Translations under genes and position numbers: made by a program
The notes under the pieces: model-generated
Told to the model about the DNA's origin: nothing
The model's input: only the letters and a program-made list of their open reading frames with translations
Database searches by the model: none
Assembly (NCBI GenBank): GCA_947646735.1
Contig: CANTFK010000878.1
Span: forward strand, 1-64,000
Direction: 5' to 3'
Length of the DNA stretch: 64,000 nt
Origin: Peronospora farinosa
Taxonomy: Eukaryota > Oomycota > Peronosporomycetes > Peronosporales > Peronosporaceae
Shown here: piece after piece, positions 1 to 10,762 of the stretch
Layout of the letters: the number at the start of each line of letters is the position of its first letter
How positions within the stretch are numbered: the stretch's first letter is position 1

Positions 1-964
1 GAGAGGCCGGTATCCGAGGTGGTCTTAGATGGAGGAGCGGACGTCGACGGAAGGTGTACAGGGTTCTCACTGGCGGGGCGCCGAATAGCAGAACAGGACT
101 TGGCCAGAGCCGCCCGAAGGGTCTCGCTGTCGTCGCTGAGGTAGTCGTCCGAAGACTCAAGCACGGCACACCATAGACTGCCGACAGCGGTATTGCAGAG
201 ACGTCGGTCCTAGGAAGCTTGGAGGCTTTGGAGGGTACCCGGGGTGACGGCCGCCTGGACCGTTTACCAAGAGTTTTCGCCGGCCTCGAAGGGGAACATA
301 CGGCCGGGGGCGAAGCTGCCGAAGGAGTAGCTGGTCCCGGAGGTGGCCCGTCAGAGAAGTCGACGTGGTCGAGCTCCGCGGCGAGAAGCGAGTACCGGCT
401 TCGGATGTGATCGACCTTCCATCGCAGACGGTCCACCAGTGCAGTCTCGCGATGGATAGCTTCGCGGAGTTGGGCCACCAGCCGGGAATTGTCGCGCAAT
501 GTCTCCTCCAAACGCTCACAACGAGTGGCCAACAAGGTGGCCGAAGGGAGAAGGACACCTAGCCGACCCTCGCAGCTCTCTATGCGGCGGGAATGGACGT
601 CCGCGAGAGCTTACAGTTCCTGCAGAGCTACACGTAGGTTGACAGGTACGGAAGACGGGTTGTCAACCATGGAGACCGACGTGGCAGGAGAATCTGCCGT
701 CTTGGCAGGAGGCAAAGCGGTGAAGACGGGAGAGCTATCAACGACAACAGTTTCGGCAGAGCTCAACGGTGAAGATACTGGCCCGGGAAGGTCGACCAAG
801 GACGCCACTTCGAATGGAGGGTCAACCGAAGGCGCGGAAACGATTGAGGTCGGCTCTTCAGACGGTGGGTCAGCGGACGGTGGGTTAGCAGACGATGGGT
901 CAGAACCAGGGGAAAACATGGCTGGAACGACACGAGTTAGAGATGCACGATCAACACAAAGCAC
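1..964 (-). pseudogene. Broken coiled-coil ORF, probably retroelement-derived
   Basis: Read on the minus strand from 964, this is a Ser/Pro/acid-rich N-terminal half. An in-frame TAA at about 611-613 follows, and the same frame then continues into a leucine-rich segment (about 560-380) with heptad character (LATRCERLEETLRDNSRLV) and a basic stretch (KRSRRPSPR). Near 160 the frame shifts into an acidic patch (DDYLSDDSE) that runs off the window edge. It resembles in style the antisense ORFs of the Gypsy elements further along (coiled coil plus low-complexity tails), but I cannot align it to them. One stop and one apparent frameshift argue for a pseudogene. Identity unknown. Confidence 0.4.
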
Positions 965-1205
965 AATATAGAACCTACGTGATGAAGTGAAGACATGCGC
1001 GTGCCTAAACCGTTGTACGGATGAGCAATTGCAGGGGGCGGCTGCGGTGAAGCGCTATTTTGCGATGTGGGGACCCCAGAATCCAGTTGGATTCGGAGTA
1101 TAGGCCGTGGGTCAGGGACAGGGGACCAGAGAGACAGGGGTCTCGAAGGAGAGCGACCGTTGGTGGAGAACAATCCGCAAGATCCGCCGAAGAAATCAGT
1201 ATCAG

Positions 1206-1225
1206 GGTACCGGTTAACCGGTACC
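1206..1225. repeat. Perfect 20-bp palindrome
   Basis: GGTACCGGTTAACCGGTACC is fully self-complementary with no loop. It sits 17 bp before a minisatellite. No protein or element boundary was recognised here. Confidence 0.9.
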
Positions 1226-1242
1226 AAAGGGAGTTGATCATG

Positions 1243-1532
1243 GCCCCTCATTGATCGACCTGGCCCCTCGTTGATAGACCCGGGTCCCTCATCGGTCGAT
1301 CTGGGTCCCTCATTGGTCAACCCGGTCCCTCATTGGTAGACCTGGGTCCTTCATTGGTAGACCCGGTCCCTCGTTGGTCGACCCGGTCTCTCATTGGTAG
1401 ACCCGGGTCCCTCATTGGTAGACCTGGGTCCCTCATTGGTCGACCCGGACCCTCATCGGTCGACCTGGGTCCCTCGTTGGTTGACCTGGGTCCCTCATTG
1501 GTTCACCTGGGTCCCTCATTGGTCGACCTCGG
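1243..1532. repeat. Minisatellite, about 14 units of 20-21 bp
   Basis: Units of the form (T)CCCTCATTGGTCGACCTGGG are repeated about 14 times with small substitutions (ATTGG, GTTGG, ATCGG; GTCGAC, GTAGAC, GTCAAC). Some units are 20 bp and others 21 bp, so no single reading frame is kept through the array, which argues against a coding repeat. Confidence 0.9.
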
Positions 1533-1670
1533 CCGCTCGGGGTTCAGCGACCCCGGACCAGTTAATACAAGGATCAGACCAGTCGACGCAAGGAATCAGA
1601 GCTTCAGGCAAGGATAGAGTATAGGAGTTAAAAGGATAGGAATATATTAAATTCTACTCAATTTGCGATC

Positions 1671-1999
1671 TACGTGGCACGACTCCGTCACCCAAGAAGA
1701 ACTTGCTCTAAGCTACTCACTGTTCCGGGAAGGGATATATTCTGGCCCCCGTCGAAGACAGTTGCGTAGCGAAGTTCAAGTGCGAATAGAGTTCCAGGAT
1801 ATGTTTGGCCACCCCGTTGAAGACAGGCGTGTGGTCCGAGCCAAGTGCGAGCTGAACCCCACGTGGCACGACTCCGTCACCCAAGAAGAACTTGCTCTAA
1901 GCTACTCACTGTTCCGGGAAGGGATGAATTTTGGCCCCCCGTCGAAGACAGTTGTGTAGCGAAGTTCAAGTGCGAATAGAGCTCCAGGATATATTTGGC
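1671..1999. repeat. Tandem duplication, 189-bp period, 1.7 copies
   Basis: A block starting ACGTGGCACGACTCCGTCAC at 1672 recurs at 1861 and matches for about 140 bp, up to ATATTTGGCC. Differences are few (GGGATATATTC versus GGGATGAATTT). No known element was recognised. Confidence 0.85.
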
Positions 2000-2433
2000 C
2001 TGTGAGCTCGTTCGAGTAGCAACACCCCCCAAGACCCGCTATCGGAAGCGGTCTCCCTCACCTCAAGGTCCGGGAGCAACGTAAAGGTCAGGTGGTTAAT
2101 ACCCCTGAAACAGAAGGAAAAGGCCAGGGACGACAAGCTCCCCTGAAGAATTTGGCTCTAAGTCCACTCTCGACAAGGTCAATCGAGTGGCCACCTACCG
2201 GCCCACCGAGTGAAGCATATCCACTCGAGGCCCCCCCAGGTCTACCTCTCTCAAGGCAGACGTCTACATCGTCACCAAGTCCTCCGAAGAGTGTAACCCG
2301 CCAGCCGACGGGTACACAAGGTGAGAGAAGGTTCATACGCGGCATCGGGGTACCCCCTCCGACAGTCGGCAGTCCGGCACAGTGAGTGGTTTGGGGTCTC
2401 ATCATACAATTTTGAGAACCCACTCCACCACAG
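2000..2433. other. No gene recognised
   Basis: Short open frames occur on both strands but none resembles a known protein. The stretch lies between the 189-bp repeat and a protease fragment of family RA and is probably retroelement or intergenic debris. Confidence 0.5.
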
Positions 2434-2696
2434 GTATGAAGTTCTTAGACTTAAATAGCGTTGAGCGCTGTCTTTTCCTAGATTTGGACTCGAGACATGA
2501 TCTCATTCTTTATGGCCTGGCTGGAACGCCATGACCCGTGGATCGATTGTAGATCTAAAAACCTTAGGCGCCACGCGTAATGTCCCTAGCGAAGCTTTGA
2601 AGATTCATGAACCCACCTTCGCTAGGAAACTGAAGCGGTATTGGCGCAAGCCATTAACTGAGGCAGTTAGTGTGCTGGACATTGGAGTGTCGGAGT
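2434..2696 (+). pseudogene. RA-family Gypsy protease fragment
   Basis: The DNA closely matches the protease region of the RA elements at about 63,700-63,960 and (reverse strand) 48,900-49,150. It encodes the segment around KFLDLNSVERC, LDSRHDLIL and WLERHDPW, the C-terminal part of a retropepsin with the hydrophobic-Gly motif. Frameshifts are present. The fragment stops exactly at the outer end of the RC LTR at 2697, where intact RA copies read on as GAGTTGATAAACTCC. RC therefore appears to have inserted here, with GGAGT as the likely target duplication on this side. Confidence 0.75.
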
Positions 2697-3013
2697 TGTA
2701 ACGGGATAAGGACCGTTACCGTTTTACACTAAAAGGGCGTTGAGGAAGCGAGCTTAATTAACTCGTAAATGTAACGCTGTTATATTTTTGTTTTGTTTTA
2801 ATTCGCAGTAAGTACGAATATGTTCCCTAGCTCATGGGAACCACTCAATATGGAAGTCAGTTTATCATTAACTAATTATCGGGTCTGGCACCCCAATAAT
2901 AAACCAATAATAAAATGACGCGCAGTATCCGCTAATCGGATACTGCCAGATACCTACTTATGTAATTATGTATTAATCCTATAACTACTCATGTAATAGG
3001 TTGCCCCATTACA
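2697..3013 (-). repeat. RC 3' LTR (317 bp)
   Basis: In element orientation it begins TGTAATGGGGCAACC and ends CCGTTACA, so it has TG...CA ends. It directly follows a purine tract on the minus strand, as expected for the 3' LTR of the minus-strand chromovirus at 3.65-7.6 kb. The upstream LTR of this copy was not found. Confidence 0.7.
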
Positions 3014-3028
3014 TCACCCCCCTTTTTA
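3014..3028 (-). promoter_or_regulatory. Polypurine tract of RC element
   Basis: On the minus strand AAAAAGGGGGGTGA lies immediately before the LTR start TGTAATGGGG. This is the expected position and composition of the plus-strand priming site of an LTR retrotransposon. Confidence 0.75.
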
Positions 3029-3649
3029 AGTTGCGCTTACCTCAACGTTAGCGCGAAACGCAGAAAGTTTTTTCTCGACCAACGGCATCACCCATAGCCT
3101 GCTCACTTTGACATAACTGAGAAGCATGAACCCTGGAAGCCCACGAAACGATATCGCTGACAACCCGAACTGGGAACACCAAGCGACAATCCGAAGAGAG
3201 CAGGCGCCGCAGGTCATGGATGGGAACTGAAACCGTGGCGCTTGTATGGTCTTGGAGGTGCTGTCGAACCCAAGCCACTGGAGGTCATAAGTGACGTCTT
3301 CACGCGATACCGCACAGCGAGAGGCAAAGCGACGAATAACGCGTATACCGATATGCGTTGCAGAAATTTTGGTGTGCCTTCATCAGGCGCTGGAACGCGA
3401 GCCGACGTGAAGGAACGTCCTTCACGTCCTGGTTAGACGGTCGCGATGAAACGCGTGATAGACACGCTATTGGCGACCTGCGCCGGCGCATCTGTCGTAT
3501 GACGTGTGACGAGTATCGCCTTTGTTACGTCCACGTTCGTGAGGGATGTCCAACGTGCAACGTGGGCAGATCGCGACCGGTCCGGCAGAAATGGGACGAC
3601 TTGGTGTGTACGCAGGGGATGCCCGATCATATTCGTCCATGAATTGTTC
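3029..3649 (-). pseudogene. RC region between pol and LTR, remnant extra ORF
   Basis: About 600 bp lie between the chromodomain ORF and the polypurine tract. On the sense (minus) strand one frame starts at about 3,640 and reads MDEYDRASPAYTPSRP. It then shows a CPRC...H...H...C cluster that could bind zinc, followed by several stops and another cysteine pair near 3,200 (TCGACS). This may be a decayed third ORF or a long C-terminal tail of pol. No family was recognised. Confidence 0.3.
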
Positions 3650-4678
3650 TTATGAGAGAAGCCTTTCGGAGCTCCAGGGGACTGACTCTACGGCGGGTGA
3701 TAGTGTGTCCTTACAATCGCCGAGGGCTTTCACGTAGCCGAGGTCGTCAACCGTATCATCCATATGCTCCCGAGCCTCGTAATAGGTCTCGGTCTCGGAG
3801 TCGCTCGGGAGGTCGTCGCGGTTTCGTTGCTCGCGAGCAATACGGCTCGCGAGATTGGGGATGGAATTGGCAGCATCGCTCGCAATCGCCGTCTTCCTAC
3901 GCGACTCATAATCCTCGACCACGTCCGGGACATCTTGGGACGGCGTACTCGATGGCTCCCATGTATCGTCCGCCGGCGAATATTCCAACCAGCGAACCCT
4001 GTAATGTTTCTCGACATGGTTCTTCGTGGGCGCCGAGTTATTACTCGGTGCCTGGGGCTTGTGATCCTCGTGATCGACAATATTGTCGACAATCCAGCGT
4101 CGCGCACCCGATGCATCAACTAAGGAAGGAGGAGCATCACGACGGAAGACCTCTGTCGATGAGCGCCGATTCTCGCAATCGGGCGCCTGTACAGTAGAAT
4201 TATGAGCTGCGCCTACTTCGCGCTGAAGCCGAGGAATCGAAGAATGCCATACTTGATGATCGCGAGATGGCTGAGAGAGATCAAGATCGTGCGGATGCTG
4301 CGACTGAGGCTGCTGAGCGGACTCGACGTGAGCAGCTGGTACTGGTTGAGCGCCTACGTCAACTTGAGACGACTGCGTTCGGAGGGCCCCAGCAGATCGA
4401 GCCTGCAAGCGTTCGGGCAGGTCTTGGTCCCAGTCCTCGTCAGCGTTGTCGTCAAGGGGTGTCGGATTTTGAGCTGGCACAGAAGAGCGGGGAAGATTCG
4501 AAGGGAGATCCGCCGGCAGGTAAGCCTTGAGGCGCCCGACGTAGAACATCGGGTGCAAACGCATAGATGTAGGTATGTCTAGCGTGTAAGCTTCACCATG
4601 CACCTTAACAACCTGAAATGTGCCAGTATATCTTGGCCCTAACTTATTAGCTCCCCAATTCGTCACTAAGATGTTCAC
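3650..4678 (-). pseudogene. RC integrase C-terminus and chromodomain
   Basis: The 342-residue frame opens with the integrase C-terminal GPY-like region (NKLGPRYTGTFQVVKV...MRLHPMFYVGRLK). It passes through a long Pro/Gln/Ser-rich linker and ends in a chromodomain: WIVDNIVDHEDH, then YRVRWLEYSPADDTWEP (roughly residues 195-265). The chromodomain is the targeting module of chromoviruses. The frame itself is open, but the upstream integrase is broken, so this is part of a dead element. Family RC differs in sequence from RA and RB and matches the element at 10.8-15.1 kb. Confidence 0.85.
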
Positions 4679-4850
4679 TAATTCACTTGCCTAAATAACA
4701 CTCTGTCACCTTCTTGAAATATCAACATATTCTTTCGACCTCTTCTGTCTGCGTTCTCCTTCTTTTTGTCGAATGCCTCTTGTAATGCATCACGCACAAA
4801 ACGCGTGATTCCTTGTCTTAATAGCAGGTTTTCAATTACTGCAGGCGAAC

Positions 4851-5839
4851 TTACAGGCGACGAGTTCTTTTTAAGAAAAAATAAGAAACGGGGGACGCGA
4901 TGAAATGCATCGCGTCAGGGGCCGATCTGTTGTTGGCCACAATATTACCAGCATTAGTTGCATCGGCAGCAACCTTATCCTCATCGTGATCAATCATCAA
5001 TAGTTTCGGCGCAATTCCATCAATAGATACTCCTCCACCAAGCTTTGAGATTGGGTGCTTTGAAGATGAGAGAGCAAGTACCGCCGGAACGTGAGGATGC
5101 CTCGCGTTGTTAACGAAGAAAGGCGTCACCCGGTCGACGCATGGACAGCATTGTTGATTGCAAACTCTGCAAGTGGAAGGAACGAACTCCATGACGAGAA
5201 CGATGTTGCTTAACTGCGCAAGACATCTTCGAGCACTCTGTTCACACGCTCCGTTTGCCCATCCGTCTCTGGATGGGCCGCCGTAGGCATAAGCAACCGC
5301 GTGCCTAATAGCTGGAATAATTCGGCCCAGAAAGCCGAAGTGAAACGCGGGTCACGGTACGGAACAATAGATAGTGGCAAGCCGTGATGCCTAAAGATAA
5401 GATCAATGAAGATCTTCGCTGTCGTCTCCGCCGTAATGTTGGCGGAGACCGGAGCAAAATGCACCATTTTGCTAAATCGATCCACTAGAACCAATACGCC
5501 CGTGCATTAATGTTCATCCGGTGGAAGGCCAAAGATAAAGTCCATGCTGACCGAGCGCCGGGCTTCCGTAGCAATCGGAAGCAGACGCAATGGGGCTTGT
5601 GAGGTCGGCGCCGGCTTCACTCGGTGGCAAATTTCACTGGAGCGCACCCATATCTGGATGTACTTATACATGTGCGGCCAATAAAACACGCGAGAAATAG
5701 CGGCAAACGTCTTTTCGCGACCCAGGTGTCCGCCAGCTGGGCTGTCGTGGAATTCATGAGACAATCGGGCTCGAAGGTCGTCATCAGCAGGGATGACGAC
5801 ACGCGGTGAATTAAAGACGTTCATCGTGTACGTCAGCAA
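4851..5839 (-). pseudogene. RC integrase, fragmented
   Basis: The frame 5839-5507 carries the zinc-binding region (HEFHDSPAGGHLGREKT...) and the start of the catalytic core (SMDFIFGLPPDEH). After a stop, 5494-5210 continues the core (VLVDRFSKMVHF, HHGLPLSIV, then PETDGQTERVNRVLEDVLR containing the late catalytic Glu region). Position 5192-4851 retains TPFFVNNARHP in a degraded context with frame changes. The HHCC second pair is damaged: SSEICHRVK where related copies have SCEECQRIK. Confidence 0.85.
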
Positions 5840-5985
5840 CGGACCATCAAGCGCGTAACCGTCAACTTCGCAAATGAATCCTCACTAGAGTATCTGAGAT
5901 AATTGATGATTCCCGCATTAAAGGTATAATTTGGGTAGGAGTCAGCGATCTGAGATCGGATCGACAGACAGCAAGGGTGTCGAAA

Positions 5986-6569
5986 TCATCGCATTGAGAC
6001 CCAGCTCGATACAACACGCACAAATTGATCGTCGTCATCAACATTCTCCGTTTGATGAACTATGTCGCGCCGAGGACCGTAATCTGGACGACGAGAAAGC
6101 GCGTCAGCGAGAATATTATTTTTGCCAGGCTTGTAATGCACCACAAAATTATACTCGGCAAAAAATGACAACCACCGTGCCATACGCTGGAACAAGTGAG
6201 GACTCTTGACGACTGTACGCAATGATGCGTGATCTGTGTAGATAGAAACATCTTTTCGCCGAGCAAATATACTCTAAACTTAACTAGCGCGTAACGCATA
6301 GCCAAAAGTTCCTTGTCGTGTACCGGATAATTTTTCTCGGCAGGTTTCATCTGTCGTGACTGAAAACTCACAACGCGCTCTCGACCCTCGTCATCAAATT
6401 GCATGAGAGCACATCCTATAGCGAAATTGCTCGCGTCACATACGACGTGGAATGGCTTAGAGTCGTCAGGTAGCATCAACACTGAAGCCTCGGACAAGAT
6501 CTTCTTTACGGAGTCGAAGGCAGATTGATGTTCTGCCGCACATAACCATACTGCATTTTTCTTGAACAA
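5986..6569 (-). pseudogene. RC RNase H domain, frameshifted
   Basis: The frame 6569-6060 contains the RT thumb/RNase H start (AFDSVKKILSEASVLMLPD, VVCDASNFAIGCALMQ, YPVHDKELLAMRYALVKFRVYL). A frame change near 6240 follows, and 6222-5986 has the end of RNase H (SPHLFQRMARWLSFFAEYN, YKPGKNNILADALSRRPDY). The motifs are typical of Ty3/Gypsy RNase H. The break and the missing RT connection make it non-functional. Confidence 0.85.
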
Positions 6570-6780
6570 AGTCGATAATGGCTAAATTAGCTCAGCATAG
6601 TCCTTTGTATACTCATGACAGGTAATTCGCCAGACCGAGCCATTGATGCAATTCAGTTTTGGTTCCTGGGCGTTGGCCAGGAACAGATCGATAAGATCTT
6701 CTCAGAATCAGCGCGGACACCTTCCTTGCTGACGTAGCAACCGAGTACTGGAATCTTGGGAGCGCAGAAGACACATTTCT

Positions 6781-7605
6781 TCAAATTCGCATACAATTCA
6801 TTTTCGCGCATAATTGAAACACCTGCTTCAAATGTCGAAGATGTACCTTCGTAGCGCTGAGATTTTGCTCAGCGCGGCTGTGAACAAAAATGTCGTCAAA
6901 GTAGCTCGGTGCAAAGTCGAGAAGTGGGCGAAGTACTTGTGTCACCATCCGATTGAACGTAGCTGGAGCGTTCTTAAGACCTTGTGGCATGACTAACCAC
7001 TCCCAAAGCATCCCGCTTGGGGTGCTGACAGCAGTGAACGGGTTGTCACTGTCCCTCATGAGGATCTGATAGAAACCGTCTGTCAGATCTATGGCGCTGT
7101 AGATCTCGCTCCCGGACATGGTATTGTATACCATGTCTTTTCGAGGGATAGCCGTTTGAGCCGGGATAGTGGCGTCATTCAGCTTGTTGAAGGCGTGTAC
7201 AATGCGCCAACCGCCGGTGGCTTTCTTCACACAGAAAGTCGGACTCAAATGTGGCGAGATACTCTCGCGGACATGGCCAGCCTTGCGGCGACCCTCGAAA
7301 AATTTATCAATAGCGATGTCTTGGTCACGCGGTAACGGCCACTACCGTGTCACGCAATATTTTGATCCTGGCACGAGATCTATCTCGTGCCGCACACCAC
7401 GATCCGCCGGAAGCTCAGCTGTAATTTTCTCCGGAAAAATATCGGCGTACTCACGGGCGATATTGTATACAAGCTTGCCCGAAGCACGAAGAGCATCCCA
7501 AGACTGTGACGCAAAGCTTTCTTCGCACGCTGATTTAGAATTGGCGCTCTTGGGCGAGCCTCCAGAACTTCTTCGCTGGCTGCTTCGGAGGATGAAACGA
7601 AGCAA
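6781..7605 (-). pseudogene. RC reverse transcriptase, frameshifted
   Basis: The frame 7605-7342 carries the RT entry region ([23 protein letters not shown]). The frame 7248-6781 carries the fingers and palm: PTFCVKKATGGWRIVHAFN, AIPRKDM, SAIDLTDGFYQI, TPSGMLWEWLVMPQGLKNAPATF and the catalytic YFDD at about 6,890-6,905. About 90 bp between the two are out of frame. Gag and protease of this element are not present upstream; an RA gag start is fused instead near 7,690. Confidence 0.88.
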
Positions 7606-7689
7606 CTTGATCGATGTCGCCGGCCTTGAGGTCGTAAAGAAATTGTTTTCATGAAAGGTCTGACAGATATGTGATTTCTGCAGCAGTGA

Positions 7690-7899
7690 ACGGTGGGCTC
7701 GCTAGGCGCAGCTGACGCTGCCTGGTCGTGGACATGCCCAAATAGCATTTACTTCATAACGCATAAAGGCCTCAAGGCGAGTATTTAAAACCTCCGGGCC
7801 TTGGGGCAAAAGGGCCTCGAATTGATCGGGCCCAACGAACGCAAATAATTTATCTAGCGCGAGTCGTTGCGCCTCAGATAGGTGATTTTGATTCTCCAT
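7690..7899 (-). pseudogene. RA gag N-terminal fragment
   Basis: It starts with ATG at 7899 and reads [21 protein letters not shown], the same N-terminus as the RA gag at 62,361 and 50,475. It loses homology after about 65 codons, next to RC-type RT. The RA LTR lies just upstream, so an RA 5' end is joined to an RC pol, by deletion or recombination. Confidence 0.85.
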
Positions 7900-7957
7900 C
7901 CTCACAGAGGGTCAGTCTTTAAAGACTCAGGTGTAGGATTTACTACAAGGCTACCAA

Positions 7958-8595
7958 GTGTAGCCGAGCTGCACAGCTCTTTAGCCAGAGGAATACTTGT
8001 AGGCTAAAAGCTTCTTAGGTCAATAGAACGAATTAAATTTACGGCTAAAAGCCACTTAGTTCTAAGGAACTAATTACACGACTAAGACGCAACCCAATGC
8101 TAAAGAACTAGGAGGGACTTCTAGTCTACAAGCAATAGCTTAAGGTTCAGAGAACCAACGCACAGATTGCAAGAACAAGCTTGGAGCTTAAAAGTTCAGA
8201 GAACCAACGCACGAAGTGCACTAGAGAACAAGTTTTAGAGAGACTTGTTCTCTATAAATCAAAAAGAGAGCTGATTTTATTTACGCATTAAGATTTTATG
8301 AATAATCCTCCTCTAAGTACTTTACACTAGATTAATTACAGCTGTAATAATTATAATATACCATTGCTTGCATCTGGATATGGAATCATCATCAGCGTAT
8401 GTTGTACTTCGTACCACTGTATCAATTGAAACTGATACCGAAAGTATAAGTTATTACGAATACCTTATAATATCTTTCATCTATAATACCCCATTATGAG
8501 AGGATCGGTATCAAAAATACATTATGCAATATAGAAAGCATCAACCGGGATGTGCTTTCGGTATGATATTACAACCGTCTTGTAACCCCGTTATA
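7958..8595 (-). repeat. RA LTR (638 bp), minus orientation
   Basis: It is bounded by TGTAGCCGAG (plus-strand left end) and TGTAACCCCGTTATA (right end; other copies end GTTACA). The full length aligns with RA LTRs at 43,476-44,113, 50,536-51,171 and 61,681-62,300. It lies upstream of the RA gag fragment on the minus strand, so it is a 5' LTR. Its outer end carries a mutated terminal triplet. Confidence 0.88.
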
Positions 8596-8839
8596 CTTTC
8601 ATTGCCACCTGCTACATGCTACTTTACCGCAAACGAAATCTTCCCTGCACACCCCACACGATATTCCTCCGTGAAAAGGTCGCTCAAGCGCCGGTTGTCT
8701 TCGTCCCTGTGCATCTTAAGATTCACAAAAGTGGCTTGCACCAACGTATCATCCTCGACAAAAGTCACAGGTTCAGATAGAACTTCTATACTAGGACGAC
8801 ATAGCTGGGGCAGATATCCCTTTCAACCATAAAAAGACA

Positions 8840-9133
8840 AGCTATACCAGGATATAACCTCTTCCTCTACTCCAAGAAATACTTGAACTGTTCGTTCTGC
8901 CTATATGACAGTGTTTCGAACATGTTTTGTGTTATCATAAACACCTATATCTTGGGGATGTACACTTTGTACCCCTTCGTCTCGTCACTTTTGCCGATCA
9001 TAATGACCGCCTCCCCGCGCTCTCCAAGTGACTTGTTTCTTGAATTGACATGCACCGTGCATGTAGAAATGATTACTGCGATGTCATCAGCATAAGTATC
9101 TTCTTTGTCAAAAATCCATTGGAGATACTCCAC
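8840..9133 (-). pseudogene. Copia-like pol fragment
   Basis: The minus-strand frame contains GERGEAVIMIGKSDETKGYKVYIP. This matches the G-x-F-[IV]-G-Y-[SP]-D-x-x-K-G-[YF]-[KR]-V-[YW]-x-P block that ends the Copia integrase region. Stops follow immediately (after YIPKI). About 8,600-8,840 may be more of the same element but is unrecognisable. Confidence 0.55.
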
Positions 9134-9265
9134 TAGGTTCGACTTAGTTCTGCTCCAATAAAGGATATACGTCGCGCACTCTGCGTCATTGCTCCAAAAA
9201 GACAGAGTTAAATTTACTGATGTTGATGCATCACATTCGTCGTTCGCCAGTGCGTGTACACAAGG

Positions 9266-10390
9266 TCAAACATCAAAAAGTTTGGTGGTTTCACTGAGAC
9301 ATTTCACCTCCTGAAGTAGCTTAGCATGGGCTTGTGGCGACACCGGGACCCTCCGGCATTGATCGATGAGCAGGGAAACCTTCCGTTCCATGCATACGGA
9401 TTCTTGAAAAGCGTCGTCTTTACAGTCAAAACTTGTATCTATTGTAGTGACGGGGAAATCCCGAGTTGTGGAACTCATGGAAATTCGAGGTTCCCCTACG
9501 GAAAGATTGCCCGTACGTCGTGGACATTTTTTAGCGCCGTGCGCAGGCCAACCTGTTGGCGATGACGATTCCTACCCGTAGTAGCCTACGGCCTCGGACT
9601 GTCGTGAACTTGCGGCTACAGGTGTAGCCGAAACACTTGAGTGTTGCGTAGCAGACGCATATTGCGTTCGTTATGACTTCAACTTGTCTCGGGGTCTTCA
9701 ATTTATCGTAATCGTAAAGCATTTCCGTTCGAGATGAACGTCTGTCACGTCGGGACTGGATCGTATAGCCCACATGCTGCTTAAGCGCCGCGCATAGTGT
9801 GCCCAGCGGCTAAATATCTTATCCTCTTCCTCCTCAGTTTCTCCAGCGAATGAAAAGATGATAATACCCTTTATGAGGGGGACGTAACTACCTAGTGAGT
9901 CGTGCCAAGTATTGTCTTTGCGTGGTGGTGTGGGGTTCCAGGTACTAATTTTTAAAGATTCGTTCGCGTTGCGATATCCTCCGATGAAGTGGCTTCAGGC
10001 CCAATGGCCTAGCCTGATGGCGACTGACCAGATACATTCTTAAAGCGCTCTTTTTTTTGACAGTGAGTGTCGAGCTTATCCTGTTGTTGGCCCTGAGTAC
10101 TAGCCATATTTTTCGACCGGCGCTTTGTGTTTTCTCTTGGTCAATGGCTGTTGTTGTTGTTCGTCGAGCGGGTTGGTTCCCGTCGCCGTTGACGAAACGT
10201 CAGGTGGGTCACGTAACGCTGTTAGCGCATCCGCAGCACCACGTTCAGGGAATGAATTCAATGTAATCTACATGGTTAAAGATGAATCATCGGGTTCCAT
10301 GAAGACAATGTCACTTTCGTAATAAATCGCTTCGTCGAGATCTCTTGTAATGAGACCCGTAGAGCCTGTGACTCAGTGCCGGGAGGCGTC
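9266..10390 (-). pseudogene. Decayed RA antisense ORF (copy RA3)
   Basis: Read on the minus strand this stretch aligns from end to end with the plus-strand ORF at 44,228-45,434 of the complete RA element. The shared start context is GACGCCTCC near 10,385. The shared block FAGETEEEED...RWAHYAR.LSSMW lies at about 9,775-9,850, YDYDKLK at about 9,700, and the coiled-coil end SPQAHAKLLQEVK at about 9,280-9,330. There are several stops and frameshifts. It opposes a plus-strand chromodomain fragment, the same arrangement as in the other RA copy. The function of this ORF is unknown. Confidence 0.72.
9326..9420 (+). pseudogene. RA chromodomain fragment (copy RA3)
   Basis: DPPALIDEQGNLPFHAYGFLK matches PPALLDGQGNLQFHVERLLQK at the RA chromodomain (45.2-45.4 kb, reverse strand). 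It is a short remnant of a plus-oriented RA element and overlaps the end of the antisense ORF on the other strand. Confidence 0.65.
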
Positions 10391-10762
10391 GTGTGTGCCG
10401 TATACAACCGTGAGGTTTAACGTTTGATAAAGTCACAACCTTAAGAGAGGATAAGTGTCAAAAATACATTTTATGGGAACGACAGTCTGGTGACGAGTCG
10501 CTATTCGGGGGAAGACAGAGCCAGCGAACGCGGTAATGTCGCGTTTCCGGAACAAGGTTTGTCCGAGCGCGAGCAGTGCCATGAACAGTCGAAGGCGGGT
10601 CACGATGTTCAAATATTCTTTCCACAAGACAGCGTCGTTGCCAGCGCTGTCATCCAACGGTGGTGGACCGTCGCGCTGAAGTGCAGCGTGGGGCTTCGAA
10701 GACTGAACAACCGGTGCCGACTCCTTTGGTCGTGGCGAAGCTCCAGAAGGTCGATCGGCGGG
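10391..10762. other. No gene; possible RA LTR scrap
   Basis: About 40 bp near 10,435-10,475 (AAGAGAGGATAAGTGTCAAAAATACAT) loosely resembles the inner part of the RA LTR in minus orientation. The rest is unrecognised and precedes the 3' end of the second RC element. Confidence 0.3.

Noticed and set aside
1243..1532. CRISPR-like regular repeats
   Set aside because: Units are contiguous 20-21-bp tandem copies without unique spacers, and the genome is eukaryotic; it is a minisatellite.
3652..4197. Plus-strand frame with RSRSRSRSGG opposite the RC chromodomain, as a third antisense ORF
   Set aside because: It lies wholly inside the pol tail with no ATG near the 3' LTR and no second copy; it is most likely a shadow of the Glu/Asp-rich pol sequence.
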